NCBI GenBank assembly: GCA_028817895.1
Contig: JAPPOQ010000030.1
Location: forward strand, 1 to 64,000
DNA: 64,000 nucleotides
Source of the DNA: Ahrensia sp.
GTDB taxonomy: Bacteria > Pseudomonadota > Alphaproteobacteria > Rhizobiales > Rhizobiaceae
Direction: 5' to 3'
This document shows, in pieces, positions 1 through 9,421 of the stretch (its first letter is position 1; each line of letters opens with the position of its first letter). Made by a program: the position numbers and the translations under genes. A model generated the notes under the pieces. That model made no database searches and had not been told where the DNA came from. It saw only the letters and a program-made list of their open reading frames with translations.

Positions 1-250
1 GAAGACCGCAGAGCGATGCTGGGCATCGCACGAGGATTTCGACGCCGCCAGAGCGACAAAAGACACCCAAGCAGATCGCATGCAAGGCACTAAAAATGAA
101 GAATAATCTGCAATCGTTTGAACTTGTTCCTTTGCGCCCTGACTGTGTTGCGCACGAACTTGTGGTGCCCGCACCACCGCGTCGCACGCGCCTTGTCAGG
201 CCACAAACTCCCTGCACTCAAACGATTCAATCTGGGCGAGATTTGCTCTA
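1..250 (-). repeat. MITE-like dispersed repeat, copy A (cut by the window edge)
   Basis: This stretch is an inverted copy of 9849-10162 at roughly 90 percent identity by eye; about 60 bp of its far end lies outside the window. It ends in gagatttgctcta at 250, matching the terminal inverted repeat of copy B, 16 bp before the ychF start. It holds two strong hairpins: GCGATGC/GCATCGC near 12-28 and GTGGTGC/GCACCAC near 162-177. Differences from copy B fall in the loops and leave these stems intact. Open reading frames through it are not supported as genes. Confidence 0.8.
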
Positions 251-266
251 ACGAAAGAACAAGACG

Positions 267-1370
267 ATGGGTTTCAAATGCGGAATCGTTGGCCTTCCCA
301 ATGTGGGCAAGTCCACCCTGTTCAACGCGCTCACCAAAACAGCGTCCGCGCAGGCCGCCAACTATCCCTTTTGCACGATTGAGCCCAATACGGGTGAAGT
401 GGCTGTGCCCGATCCGCGACTGGCGCAGATCGCGACCATCGCCCAATCCAAGGAGGTCATCCCGACTCGTATTTCCTTTGTCGATATTGCTGGGCTGGTG
501 CGCGGTGCATCAAAGGGCGAAGGGCTTGGGAACCAGTTTCTCGCCAACATCCGTGAGGTTGACGCGATCGTCCATGTGCTGCGCTGCTTCGAGGATGACG
601 ACATCACCCATGTGGAAGGCACAATCGATCCGATCGCCGATGCCGATACGATTGAAACGGAACTCATGCTGGCCGATCTGGAAAGCCTGGAGCGCCGCAT
701 AGAGCAGACCCGCAAACGGGCAACGGGCAAAGACAAGGACGCCATCACCATTTTGCCAATGATGGAGCAGGCACTCGACTTGCTTCAAGGTGGCAAACCG
801 GTGCGGCACCTGCTGGACGGCATCGCGGCGGAAGACTTGAAAATCCTGAACGGCCTGCAACTGCTCACGTCAAAGCCGGTTCTTTACGTCTGCAACGTCG
901 GCGAAGACGATGCCGCAACGGGCAATGAGAAGAGTGAGGCGGTGGCCGATATGGCGCAGCAGCAAGGCGCGGGCACGGTCATCATTTCGGCGGCAATCGA
1001 GGAAGAAATCGCGCAATTGCCGGATGAGGAGCAGGTCGAGTTTCTGGCCATGAACGGATTGGAGCAGTCCGGTCTCTCGCGGCTGATCACGGCAGGCTAT
1101 GATCTGTTGTCATTGATCACCTACTTCACCGCTGGTCCAAAGGAAACACGGGCCTGGACGATCACGAAGGGCACCAAGGCGCCTGGTGCGGCCGGCGTGA
1201 TCCATACCGACTTCGAACGCGGCTTCATCCGCGCCCAAACCATCGCGTTCGATGACTACGTCGCGCTCGGCGGAGAAGTTGCCGCCAAGGAAGCCGGCAA
1301 GGCGCGCGATGAGGGCAAGGAGTACATCGTCAAGGACGGCGACATCCTGCTCTTCAAGTTCAACACTTGA
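267..1370 (+). CDS. ychF: Redox-regulated ATPase YchF (Obg-family P-loop NTPase)
   Basis: The 367-residue length is usual for YchF. The P-loop GLPNVGKS is at residues 9-16 and the switch II motif DIAGL is at 73-77. The NxxE motif (NVGE near residue 205) replaces the NKxD of true GTPases, which is the known basis for the ATP preference of this family. The C-terminus is the TGS-like domain ending in DGDILLFKFNT. YchF binds ribosomes and has been linked to translation and oxidative-stress control in other bacteria. The start is 16 bp after repeat copy A, so its promoter and leader lie inside that element. No strong Shine-Dalgarno sequence is visible. Confidence 0.96.
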   Translation: MGFKCGIVGLPNVGKSTLFNALTKTASAQAANYPFCTIEPNTGEVAVPDPRLAQIATIAQSKEVIPTRISFVDIAGLVRGASKGEGLGNQFLANIREVDAIVHVLRCFEDDDITHVEGTIDPIADADTIETELMLADLESLERRIEQTRKRATGKDKDAITILPMMEQALDLLQGGKPVRHLLDGIAAEDLKILNGLQLLTSKPVLYVCNVGEDDAATGNEKSEAVADMAQQQGAGTVIISAAIEEEIAQLPDEEQVEFLAMNGLEQSGLSRLITAGYDLLSLITYFTAGPKETRAWTITKGTKAPGAAGVIHTDFERGFIRAQTIAFDDYVALGGEVAAKEAGKARDEGKEYIVKDGDILLFKFNT

Positions 1371-1382
1371 GGCAAATTCGAC

Positions 1383-2000
1383 TTATCCGCCGCTCTTTTC
1401 CACGGCGCGTTTGAAAGCATCAGACGTCTGCATGCGGTCCAGATAGGCGAGCAGTGCCGGCCGCCCTTCCAGCAGGCCAAGCCCTTTCGCCAGTTGCAAC
1501 GGGGCGCCCAGGCCAAAATCCGGCCCCTGAATTGCGTCACCCAGAATATGAGCCGCATCGCCCAGTTTCGCGGTCACATGATCCAGATGCAGCGCGATTT
1601 CGGCATCGGCATAGCCATGAGCGAGCGGCGCATCGGAGCGCGTGCGCGTCAGCACCATTTTCATGAGCAAGGGCCCAAACAACGAGCCTTCGCTGTAATG
1701 CAGCCATTGTGCCCAATCGGCCCGAGCCGCTTTGTCCGTTTCTGGTGGCCCTAACCGACCATCGGGATCGCAGTTTTCGATCAGATAGCTGGTGATCGCG
1801 CCGGATTCGCTCAGCACGATATCGCCATCCTCAAGGACCGGCGATTTGCCAAGCGGCGTTGCCGCTTTCAAATCTGCCTGCGCGCGATTGGTTTTGGGAT
1901 CACGCTCATAGATTTTCAGCGTGTAATCGATGCCCAGTTCCTCAAGCAAAAACACCGTCCAGATCGACCGCCCAATGCGCAGATGATGAAGTGTGATCAT
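1383..2000 (-). CDS. Glutathione S-transferase family protein
   Basis: The 205-aa protein has a thioredoxin-like N-terminal domain (residues 1-80). It carries the conserved cis-proline segment GKSPVLEDGD and the glutathione-contacting LSESGAITSYL. An all-helical C-terminal domain follows. Cytosolic GSTs conjugate or reduce electrophiles with glutathione; the substrate here cannot be predicted. It converges on ychF with a 12-bp gap. Confidence 0.85.
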   Translation of the reverse strand: MITLHHLRIGRSIWTVFLLEELGIDYTLKIYERDPKTNRAQADLKAATPLGKSPVLEDGDIVLSESGAITSYLIENCDPDGRLGPPETDKAARADWAQWLHYSEGSLFGPLLMKMVLTRTRSDAPLAHGYADAEIALHLDHVTAKLGDAAHILGDAIQGPDFGLGAPLQLAKGLGLLEGRPALLAYLDRMQTSDAFKRAVEKSGG

Positions 2001-2114
2001 GCTTTTCCTCCCCAGCCGCTCAGCCGATCAAGCGCGGCGCGGCCATTTGCGCGCTTGCCATCGGCAGCCTCAGGCCACACCTTGGCGTGGCCCTGATTTG
2101 AAGCTGGTCGTATC

Positions 2115-3545
2115 ATGTCCGCACCCCAACCGCTCCGCAACGCCGCCGGGCAGTTTGTCCCGCCCTATCCGCGCCGCGACGTGCCACGGCCGACGGGCGG
2201 CAAGCCGCCGCCGCTTCCGCTGATCTACTGGCGCACTTTGCGCGAACTGCCGCGCATAATCTCCAACCCGCTGGAGAGCTTTGTCGGCTTTCAATTCGAC
2301 ATGCCGGTCTCACGCTACCGGCTCTTTTCGATGCCCTTCGCGCTGATCAGCGATCCCGATCTTATTCGGCATATTTTCGTGGAGAGGGCCGACGCGCTGG
2401 AGGCTGAACCGCTGCGCCAGAAAGTGCTCAGACCGGCCCTGCGCGACGGCATGCTGACGGCTGAAGGGGAGACCTGGCGCCGCGCGCGGCGTACCATCGC
2501 GCCCGTCTTTTCCCCGCGCAACGTCTCCAGCTTCGCAAGCGGCATGAAGGCGACCACCGAGGAGTTTGTCGAGGACCTACTGACTGGGCCGCAAAAAATC
2601 TCCGTGTCCGATGCCATGTCGCGGCTCACCTATCTCGTTTTGTCGCAAACCCTGTTTTCGGGCGAGATCGATGACGATATTGAGGACATACTGGCCGACG
2701 TTGCCTTCTTCCTGGAAAAGCTCTCCGCCGCCGATCCGCTTGATTTTCTGGGGGCGCCGGATTGGGTGCCCCGTCCCACACGCTTTCGCGGCGGCGACGC
2801 CACCAGTCGCCTGCGCAAGTCGGTTCGCGATGCAGCCGAAGACCGCCGGGCACGCATCGAAAGGGGTGAGGCTGTGCCGGATGACTTTCTCACCCTGTTG
2901 CTGCGTGCCGGCAAGGGCGAAGATGGCGCGCTGACGCTGGACGAGGTGGAGGACAACATCATCACCTTCATCGCCGCCGGACACGAAACCACCGCCCGCG
3001 CATTGGGCTGGACGCTCTATCTGCTCGACAATGATGATGATGCGCGCGCCCGGGCTGAGGCGGAAGCCGATGCGCTCGACACAAGCCGGCCACCGGAAAA
3101 TTGGGGCAAGGACATGCCGTGGATCACGGCCTGTTTCGAAGAGGCGATGCGGCTCTACCCGCCTGCTGCGGTGATCCTGAGGCGACTGCGCGAGCCGATC
3201 AAATTCGGCGAATACGACATTCCGGCGGGGGTTAACGTCTATATCAGCCCGTGGGTTTTGCACCGCCACACAACGCTTTGGAATGAGCCGGACGCCTTCG
3301 TGCCGCAGCGCTTCTTTGGTGAGGCACGAAAATCGGTCGGACGTTTCGCCTATCTGCCGTTCGGGCTTGGCCCGCGTGTGTGCATCGGGGCGAGCTTTGC
3401 CATGCAGGAGGCGCAGATCATTCTGGCCGTGTTGCTGCGCAGGCTGCGATTTTCCTATGTCGGCGACAGGCCACCTTGGCCGGTTTTGAAGATCACAGTC
3501 CAACCCGACAATGGCATGCCGATGCGGTGGACTGCGCGGCAATAG
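2115..3545 (+). CDS. Cytochrome P450
   Basis: This is a 476-aa soluble P450. The I-helix oxygen-activation motif AGHETT lies near residue 290 and the K-helix ExxR is E343-R346. The heme loop FGLGPRVCIG places the axial thiolate at Cys423. It is probably a monooxygenase using external ferredoxin or flavodoxin partners, since no reductase domain is fused. Long bacterial P450s with an FGxGPRxCIG loop are often fatty-acid, alkane or terpenoid hydroxylases, but the substrate is not readable. It precedes a membrane protein and two MaoC hydratases on the same strand, which is compatible with lipid metabolism but not proof of it. Confidence 0.93.
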   Translation: MSAPQPLRNAAGQFVPPYPRRDVPRPTGGKPPPLPLIYWRTLRELPRIISNPLESFVGFQFDMPVSRYRLFSMPFALISDPDLIRHIFVERADALEAEPLRQKVLRPALRDGMLTAEGETWRRARRTIAPVFSPRNVSSFASGMKATTEEFVEDLLTGPQKISVSDAMSRLTYLVLSQTLFSGEIDDDIEDILADVAFFLEKLSAADPLDFLGAPDWVPRPTRFRGGDATSRLRKSVRDAAEDRRARIERGEAVPDDFLTLLLRAGKGEDGALTLDEVEDNIITFIAAGHETTARALGWTLYLLDNDDDARARAEAEADALDTSRPPENWGKDMPWITACFEEAMRLYPPAAVILRRLREPIKFGEYDIPAGVNVYISPWVLHRHTTLWNEPDAFVPQRFFGEARKSVGRFAYLPFGLGPRVCIGASFAMQEAQIILAVLLRRLRFSYVGDRPPWPVLKITVQPDNGMPMRWTARQ

Positions 3546-3597
3546 TGCCAACGAGTCGATTGCCTCATGTGATGGCCCACCATAGTTTGCGCGCATC

Positions 3598-4197
3598 ATG
3601 ATGACGCAAACACATCTGCTGGTGGCCGCAGCGCTGCTCGCCAAGCCGGGCGAAAAGCTGCGAAACACCGCTGTGATCATCGGTTCCTTCGTGCCGGATG
3701 CAGCCATCTACACCTTATTTGTGTGGTCGAAAATCGCGTCGATCCCGGAAAGCAAGGTCTGGGACGAAATCTACTGGCAGGAACCGTGGCAAAGCTGGAC
3801 AGCGGCGGGAAACTCCATCCCGCTCTATTGCCTGCTGCTTCTTCTTGGTCTCATCGCATTGCGCGCCCATCGCGGCGCCTTTCGCATCGGGCTGGTGCTC
3901 ACCTTTTTGAGCCTCGCCGCACTCACCCATATCGCCGCGGACCTGCCCGTGCATGTGGATGATGCGCATCGCCACCTCTGGCCATTGTCGGACTGGAAGT
4001 TCATCTCGCCGGTCTCTTATTGGGACCCCGACCATCATGGCGGCATCTTCTCCATTCTGGAGAGCGCGTTCGGCGTGGCTCTGACCGTCGTTCTGTTCCG
4101 GCGTTTCAATTCGCTATGGGTGCGCTTCTTGCTGGTCAATGTCTGCCTCGCCTATGTGGGCGTGCCGCTCTATTTCATATTCGTGCTGGGAGGGTGA
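3598..4197 (+). CDS. Integral membrane protein, resembles YdjM-type hydrolase-like family
   Basis: This 199-aa protein opens with TQTHLLVAAAL and has FVPDAAIY near residue 40, a pattern seen in membrane-bound YdjM-like proteins. It has about four predicted membrane segments, near residues 78-95, 100-120, 150-165 and 175-195. The His/Asp-rich stretch DLPVHVDDAHRHLWPLSDW near 118-136 could bind metal. Two ATG codons are in tandem at 3598 and 3601. It sits 53 bp after the P450 and 6 bp before the first MaoC gene. Its function is unknown and the family placement is tentative. Confidence 0.6.
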   Translation: MMTQTHLLVAAALLAKPGEKLRNTAVIIGSFVPDAAIYTLFVWSKIASIPESKVWDEIYWQEPWQSWTAAGNSIPLYCLLLLLGLIALRAHRGAFRIGLVLTFLSLAALTHIAADLPVHVDDAHRHLWPLSDWKFISPVSYWDPDHHGGIFSILESAFGVALTVVLFRRFNSLWVRFLLVNVCLAYVGVPLYFIFVLGG

Positions 4198-4203
4198 TCG
4201 CAC

Positions 4204-4656
4204 GTGCTGACCTATGAGGATTTCACAATCGGGCGGGTGTTTCCGATGGGGCCGAAAACGGTCACGCAGGAAGAGATCGTCGCCTTTGCGGAGAAGTTTG
4301 ACCCGCAGCCGTTCCACACCGATCCAGACTCGGATATGGCGGCCGGCGTCGGAGGGCTGATCGCTTCGGGCTGGCACACTTGCGGCATGATGATGCGCAT
4401 GATGTGCGATGCCTATCTGCTGAACTCGTCATCCATGGGTGCCCCCGGTTTGGACGAAGTGCGCTGGCTGCTGCCCGTTCGACCCGGCGATGTGCTGACC
4501 GGAACCACAAAGGTGGTGGAGCGGCGCATCTCAAAATCACGCCCGACGCTCGGCCTGCTGACGCTGGAATATGAGGTGAAGAACCAGAAGGGCGAAACGG
4601 TGATGCTCACCAAGGGAACCGGCATGATGGCAACCCGAGAGGGCATTTCAGCATGA
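4204..4656 (+). CDS. MaoC-like hot-dog hydratase (first of a pair)
   Basis: This 150-aa hot-dog-fold protein starts with GTG. The (R)-hydratase active-site pattern is visible as D33-PQPF-H38, with the downstream segment GLIASGWHT. The family hydrates trans-2-enoyl-CoA or related acyl thioesters. It overlaps the next MaoC gene by four bases (ATGA), so the two are translationally coupled. The pair may form a heterodimer or act on related substrates. Confidence 0.88.
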   Translation: MLTYEDFTIGRVFPMGPKTVTQEEIVAFAEKFDPQPFHTDPDSDMAAGVGGLIASGWHTCGMMMRMMCDAYLLNSSSMGAPGLDEVRWLLPVRPGDVLTGTTKVVERRISKSRPTLGLLTLEYEVKNQKGETVMLTKGTGMMATREGISA

Positions 4657-5135
4657 GCGGTTCGCAGAGCTTTTTCGACCTCGTCGAGGTGGGCATGACC
4701 CAGGAGACAGGAAGCCACACTTTTGGCGCGGAAGAGATCGTGGAGTTTGCGCGAGAGTTCGACCCTCAGCCCTTTCACCTGACGCAGGAAGCCGCCGAAA
4801 AAAGCCATTTCGGATCGTTGTGCGCATCCGGCTGGCACACGATAGCCGCCTGGATGAACCTGAATGTTCGACACGGCTATCGCGGCTTGCGGGAGCAAGC
4901 CGGATATAGCGGCGACATGCCGAAGCTTGGCGCGTCACCGGGTGTGCGCAATATCAAATGGACGCATCCGGTCTATGTCGGAGATACCATCACCTATCGC
5001 TCCACCGTCACGGGAAAGAAGCACGGCAAGACCAAAGGCTGGGGTCTGATGACGTTTCGCACGGAGGGGTTCAATCAGGATGGCGTGAAAGTGCTGACCA
5101 TGGACGGCGCGGCCCGCATGCGCATGGAGGAGTGA
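4653..5135 (+). CDS. MaoC-like hot-dog hydratase (second of a pair)
   Basis: This 160-aa paralogue of the preceding gene has the D37-PQPF-H42 active-site pattern followed by CASGWHT. It is translationally coupled to its neighbour through ATGA. Both copies keep the catalytic Asp and His, so neither looks like an inactive partner. The gene ends 7 bp before a convergent nuclease-like gene. Confidence 0.88.
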   Translation: MSGSQSFFDLVEVGMTQETGSHTFGAEEIVEFAREFDPQPFHLTQEAAEKSHFGSLCASGWHTIAAWMNLNVRHGYRGLREQAGYSGDMPKLGASPGVRNIKWTHPVYVGDTITYRSTVTGKKHGKTKGWGLMTFRTEGFNQDGVKVLTMDGAARMRMEE

Positions 5136-5142
5136 ACTTCCG

Positions 5143-5631
5143 TCAGCTGAAATGGTCTGTTCCAAGCGCCTCACTCAGCAAATGGAAAGCGTCTTGGTAG
5201 TCCAGCCACTTTGGTCGCGGCTTAACTTCGCCGGACGCAAGCGTGTTGGTGAAAACCAAGCTGTGCTTGCCTGAGTGCTTTCCCCTCTTGTTGGTTGATC
5301 CTTTGGTTACGATGTCGAGTGACGGCATAACCCAATAGGTATCAGCAGCTTCAGAATAGAACATGAAAAAGAAATTCTCTCGCGGTTTGCGAATATCCAA
5401 GGCGGAGAACATCCCTGGATTCTTGGCCTGTTTTGAACGCGCCTTTATCTGTAAATCCACGTAGCGTGGCTCTTCTCCGTCGGACCGCAATACGCAATCG
5501 ATCTGTTGGTCGTCTACAAGTGTGGCGTAAACATCGAATCCACGTTTCAGCAGTTCACCGAATGCCACATACTCTTGCCGCTTTCCGAAGGATGCCGCAT
5601 CTCTGAAGGCCAACGCCTCAGTCTCCCTCAA
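5143..5631 (-). CDS. Predicted PD-(D/E)XK nuclease-fold protein of unknown role
   Basis: This 162-aa protein is not a recognised housekeeping gene. Its N-terminal half reads like a PD-(D/E)XK core: [19 protein letters not shown], then DDQQIDCVL, then VDLQIKA. That gives an upstream Glu, a central Asp and a Q-x-K in the order expected for a restriction-like nuclease. It resembles DUF4365-type stand-alone domains, but that is inference. The start lies inside the 3' end of apt (14-bp overlap), so it is probably translated from the apt transcript. No methyltransferase or toxin partner is adjacent. Confidence 0.65.
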   Translation of the reverse strand: MRETEALAFRDAASFGKRQEYVAFGELLKRGFDVYATLVDDQQIDCVLRSDGEEPRYVDLQIKARSKQAKNPGMFSALDIRKPRENFFFMFYSEAADTYWVMPSLDIVTKGSTNKRGKHSGKHSLVFTNTLASGEVKPRPKWLDYQDAFHLLSEALGTDHFS

Positions 5632-6163
5632 ACTCGATCAGCGTGCGCACCGGCACGCCGAGCGCTTCGATTTTCCTGCGACCGCCGAGGTCCGGCAAGT
5701 CGATCACGAAACAGGCCGCCACGACATCGGCGCCAATATCTTTGAGCAACTTGACAGCCGCCTCCGCCGTGCCGCCTGTCGCGATGAGATCGTCGACCAG
5801 CAGCACCTTGTCGCCCGGGTTCAACGCGTCGGAATGCATCTCCATTTCATCGACGCCATACTCCAGACTGTAGGCGATCGAGACCTTCTTTCCCGGCAGT
5901 TTGCCCTTTTTGCGGATCGGAACGAAGCCGGAGGTGAGCTGATGCGCGATCGCGCCGCCCAGAATGAAACCCCGCGCCTCAATGCCCGCGACCTGATCCA
6001 GTCCGATGCCGATATAGGGGTGCACAAGCGCGTCGCAGGCGCGGCGGAAGGCGCGTGCATTTTGCAACAGCGTGGAGATGTCGCGAAATACGATGCCTGG
6101 TTTTGGATAATCCGGAATGGCACGGATGGCCGCCTCCAACTCGTCGGTGAGTGATTGATCCAT
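5618..6163 (-). CDS. apt: Adenine phosphoribosyltransferase
   Basis: The product makes AMP from adenine and PRPP (purine salvage, cytoplasm). The 181-aa length is standard. The PRPP-binding motif [13 protein letters not shown] is intact, as are the N-terminal [13 protein letters not shown] and the GIEARGF segment. I place the start at 6163 (MDQSLTDE), preceded by a GGCAGGGG-like ribosome site. An in-frame upstream ATG at 6223 would add 20 residues with no counterpart in the family. The 3' end overlaps the nuclease-like gene by 14 bp. Confidence 0.94.
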   Translation of the reverse strand: MDQSLTDELEAAIRAIPDYPKPGIVFRDISTLLQNARAFRRACDALVHPYIGIGLDQVAGIEARGFILGGAIAHQLTSGFVPIRKKGKLPGKKVSIAYSLEYGVDEMEMHSDALNPGDKVLLVDDLIATGGTAEAAVKLLKDIGADVVAACFVIDLPDLGGRRKIEALGVPVRTLIEFEGD

Positions 6164-6260
6164 GGCCCCTGCCCTCACATGGCTGTTTGAGACATCGAAG
6201 GGAAAATCACCCCCGTCTGTCAACGACTGCGGATCAATTGCTTCAACTTATTGAGGTGTC

Positions 6261-6318
6261 ATTGCAGGGCTTATCCCTGCAATCCAGTCCTTCCGGATCC
6301 CGGGCACAGGGCCCGGGA
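6261..6318. repeat. Two-hairpin palindromic intergenic element (REP-like)
   Basis: Two perfect inverted repeats sit side by side between petC and apt. ATTGCAGGG at 6261-6269 pairs with CCCTGCAAT at 6275-6283 over a 5-base loop. TCCCGGGC at 6298-6305 pairs with GCCCGGGA at 6311-6318, also with a 5-base loop. GC-rich palindromes of this type recur between genes in many alphaproteobacteria. It may also slow or end transcription of the pet operon, though no T-tract follows. Confidence 0.7.
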
Positions 6319-6387
6319 CGGGGTGAGGGCGACAGGTTCCGCTCGACGGGGTCCGTCCAAGCGAGCTCAGAGCAAACCCCGGTCTGA

Positions 6388-7236
6388 TCAATGCGGGACG
6401 CCAGCCCACACTTTCTTCTTGGTGAAATATAGAAGGCCCGCAAAGATCGCCAGGAACACGATTACGATGAAGCCGCGCTGCTTGCGATCCGGCAGGCCGG
6501 GTTCGGACGCCCACATCAGGAATGCAGAGACGTCCTTCGCATATTGATCGAGCGTCTCCGGTGAACCGTCGTCGTAGGAAATCTGCTCGTCATAAAGCGG
6601 CTGAGCCATGGCCAGCGCGGTTCCCGCCGCAAAATAGGGGTTGTAGTGCAGGCCGTCGAGAATTTCCTTGTCTTCCGGCGGCTCCTTGTAGCCGGTCAGC
6701 AGGGAATAGATGTAGTCGGGACCGTTTTCGGCATACATTGTGAAGATGTCGAAAATGAAGGTCGGAAAGCCACGCTCAGGCGCACGCGCCTTTGCAAGCA
6801 GGGACATGTCCGGCGGCACCGCGCCGCCATTGGCCGCGGCAGCCTCTTTCAGATTGGCGTAGGGACCTTGAAAGCGATCCTGCAATTGCGCAGGCCGCTG
6901 GAACATTTCGCCATCTTCGTTGGGCCCGTCGGTAACCTCTTTGCCCAAATCGTTGATGTAGTTCTTGATCTGGTCTTCGGTGTAGCCGAGGTCCGTCAGA
7001 TTTCGGTAATGCAGAATGCTCAGCGAATGACAGGCCGAGCAGGCCTCTGTGTAGACCTTGAGGCCGCGCTGCAACTGACCCAGATCCCATTTGCCAAACG
7101 GGCCGGCAAAGCTCCAGTCCACCTCCCGGGGTTTGTTGATCGGATATCCCGAAGCCGCGATGGCCGAGCCAATCAGCGTCAGCGATACAAGGACGGAGCC
7201 AACCAGCGTCAGCAGTTTTGAAGAGACTTTCGTCAT
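6388..7236 (-). CDS. petC: Cytochrome c1 of the bc1 complex
   Basis: This is the c-type heme subunit of ubiquinol:cytochrome c oxidoreductase. The 282-aa precursor starts at 7236 with a Sec signal (MTKVSSKLLTLVGSVLVSLT), just after an AGAGAAAAAGA ribosome site. The reading frame extends upstream, but that part has no family counterpart. The heme motif CSACH is at residues 66-70 and a C-terminal anchor follows (GFIVIVFLAIFAGLLYF). It is last in petABC and is a separate gene, unlike the fused cytochrome b/c1 of Bradyrhizobium. Confidence 0.95.
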   Translation of the reverse strand: MTKVSSKLLTLVGSVLVSLTLIGSAIAASGYPINKPREVDWSFAGPFGKWDLGQLQRGLKVYTEACSACHSLSILHYRNLTDLGYTEDQIKNYINDLGKEVTDGPNEDGEMFQRPAQLQDRFQGPYANLKEAAAANGGAVPPDMSLLAKARAPERGFPTFIFDIFTMYAENGPDYIYSLLTGYKEPPEDKEILDGLHYNPYFAAGTALAMAQPLYDEQISYDDGSPETLDQYAKDVSAFLMWASEPGLPDRKQRGFIVIVFLAIFAGLLYFTKKKVWAGVPH

Positions 7237-7339
7237 TCTTTTTCTCTCATTCACCGATGATACCAACGGCTTGAAATCGTAATTGAACCCGGCCGCCTGT
7301 CGGAATGCGGCTCCTCTGGCGGCGCGGGACATTGCTCGC

Positions 7340-8665
7340 TTATCCTTTGGTTTCCGGCGCTGCTGTCGCACCGCTTGGCGCGGCGGCTCCAGCAGAACCG
7401 TCTTCCTTGCCGAACACGGAATCAGCGATGCTGGCCGGGCGCGGCTTCGGTTTTTCAAACCAGCCCAGGGCCGGCATGATCACGATGAAATGGAAGAAGT
7501 ACCAGAAGGTCGAAGCCTTTGTCAGCGGGATCCAGATGCCTTCCGCCGGGCGTGATCCCAGATATCCCAGGAACACGGAATTGGCGACAAACAGCCAGAA
7601 GAAGATTTTGTAGAGCGGGCGATAATTGGCCGAACGCACATCCGACGTGTCGAGCCACGGAACGAAGAACAGGATGGCGATCGCGCCGAACATGGCCAAC
7701 ACGCCACCAAGCTTGGAGTCGATCAGCACAACATCGGTGAATGGGATCATGATGTTGAAATCGACTGCGCGCAGCACCGCATAGAAGGGCAGGAAATACC
7801 ATTCCGGCACGATATGAGCGGGCGTCTTCAGCGGATCGGCGGGGATGTAGTTATCCGCATGGCCGAGATAGTCCGGCAGGAAGAAGACGAAGTAGCACAT
7901 GACGATCATGAACACGACCATGGCAAACGCATCCTTGATGGTCGCGTAAGGCGTGAACGGCACCACGTCCTGTTTTGACTTCACCTCAACGCCTGTCGGG
8001 TTGGTCTGGCCCGTCACATGCAAGGTCCACACATGCAGGATCACGATGCCCAGGATCATAAAGGGCAGCAGATAATGCAACGAGAAAAAGCGATTGAGCG
8101 TGGCATTGCCAACCGCATATCCGCCCAGCAGATATTCATGCAGCGTCTGGCCGATCAGCGGGATCGCCGAGAAGAACGAGGTGATCACCTGCGCTCCCCA
8201 ATAGGACATCTGTCCCCAGGGCAGCACGTAGCCCATGAAGGCCGTCGCCATCATGAGCAAATAAATGATGACGCCAAGAATCCACAAAATCTCGCGCGGC
8301 GCCTTGTAGGAACCGTAATAAAGTCCGCGGAAAATATGGATGTAAACGGCGATGAAGAAGAATGACGCGCCCACAGCATGCCATGTCTGCAAAGTGTGCC
8401 CATAGGCCACGTCGCGACGCATGTCCTGCACGCTGTTGAAGGCCATCGAGGCCTCCGGCACGTAGTGCATGGCGATGACAATGCCGGTGATGATCTGCGA
8501 AACCAGCATGATCATCAAAATGCCGCCGAACGTGTAGAACGAGTTCAGGTTGCGCGGAATGGGGAAGGTCACGAAAGAATCGTGCACCAGCCGATAGATC
8601 GGAAGCCGATCGTCCCAGAATTTCCCAAATTTGGTTTTTGGCGTGTAGGTGGAGTGTCCGCTCAT
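7340..8665 (-). CDS. petB: Cytochrome b of the bc1 complex
   Basis: This 441-aa polytopic subunit holds hemes bL and bH and both quinone sites of complex III. The Qo-site motif PEWY is clear ([16 protein letters not shown]), as are the paired heme-ligand regions (HAVGASFFF, and later [10 protein letters not shown]). It starts three bases after the petA stop. A 103-bp gap separates it from petC. The C-terminal tail is Ala/Pro-rich. Confidence 0.96.
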   Translation of the reverse strand: MSGHSTYTPKTKFGKFWDDRLPIYRLVHDSFVTFPIPRNLNSFYTFGGILMIMLVSQIITGIVIAMHYVPEASMAFNSVQDMRRDVAYGHTLQTWHAVGASFFFIAVYIHIFRGLYYGSYKAPREILWILGVIIYLLMMATAFMGYVLPWGQMSYWGAQVITSFFSAIPLIGQTLHEYLLGGYAVGNATLNRFFSLHYLLPFMILGIVILHVWTLHVTGQTNPTGVEVKSKQDVVPFTPYATIKDAFAMVVFMIVMCYFVFFLPDYLGHADNYIPADPLKTPAHIVPEWYFLPFYAVLRAVDFNIMIPFTDVVLIDSKLGGVLAMFGAIAILFFVPWLDTSDVRSANYRPLYKIFFWLFVANSVFLGYLGSRPAEGIWIPLTKASTFWYFFHFIVIMPALGWFEKPKPRPASIADSVFGKEDGSAGAAAPSGATAAPETKG

Positions 8666-8668
8666 ACT

Positions 8669-9247
8669 TTAAGCCCTCGACCCTTCTTCTCCGATGACGA
8701 GACGATTGACGCTCGCAAAATTGTAAGGCGGCAGCGGCAGGTTTGTCGGCGCTGGCCCTTTCATCACCCTGCCCACAGCATCGAAAATCGATCCATGGCA
8801 GGGGCAGACCCAGCCTTCCAGCCCGGTCTCAACCTTGGTGGGAACACAACCCAGATGGGTGCAGTTTGCAGCAACGATGGTCCATTCCGCCGGAGCCGCT
8901 TCAGCGCTGTCGTCACCCTCCGATCCCGGTACCGCCAGGCGCGTTTCGGCAGAGACATAATCGCGGAAGGCTCCCTGTTCAGCGCCTTCGATCGCCTCCA
9001 GCTCTTCGCTGGTCAGCCGACGCACGAAATAGGGCTTGCTGCGCCACAGAACTGTAATCTGCATGCCAGGCTCAACGGCTGAAACATCCACCTCAACCGG
9101 AGCACCAGCCGCTACTTCACGGGCATTGGGCGCCAATTGTTCAAGCAGGGGCCAGGCAATACCGCCCACGGCAACCACACCGGCTGCACCGGTTGCCAGA
9201 TAAAGAAAGTCGCGGCGCGTACCTTCACCCTCTTTTGCATCACTCAT
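8669..9247 (-). CDS. petA: Rieske iron-sulfur subunit of the bc1 complex
   Basis: This 192-aa protein begins with a Tat-type leader (RRDFLYLATGAAGVVAVGG) that remains as the membrane anchor. The [2Fe-2S] ligands are C129, H131, C148 and H151 (motifs CTHLGC and CPCHGS), with C134 and C150 as the structural disulfide. It is the first gene of petABC and is preceded by an AGAGGAT ribosome site. The 174 bp upstream, before the CHMI gene, should hold the operon promoter; I see no clear -35/-10 pair there. Confidence 0.96.
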   Translation of the reverse strand: MSDAKEGEGTRRDFLYLATGAAGVVAVGGIAWPLLEQLAPNAREVAAGAPVEVDVSAVEPGMQITVLWRSKPYFVRRLTSEELEAIEGAEQGAFRDYVSAETRLAVPGSEGDDSAEAAPAEWTIVAANCTHLGCVPTKVETGLEGWVCPCHGSIFDAVGRVMKGPAPTNLPLPPYNFASVNRLVIGEEGSRA

Positions 9248-9421
9248 AGAGCGATCCTCTCATTCTTTTTCTCGTTGCTTTGACCATCTGCCAGGGCTGA
9301 ACAAACATGGTGCAACCAAATGGTCTACAACCAGAGTCAAATCCGCCTCCTCTTGGCTCGATAAGTGCCTTTTGTCCAGACTTTGCAAGAGCTCCCGCCA
9401 ACTTGTCGCAATATTATCGCA

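Noticed and set aside
118-702. 194-codon plus-strand frame overlapping ychF
   Set aside because: Its first part is the repeat element and the rest is the wrong frame of ychF.
2577-3707. 376-codon frame antisense to the P450 gene
   Set aside because: The opposite strand carries a full P450 with all motifs; this frame has low-complexity composition typical of an antisense shadow.
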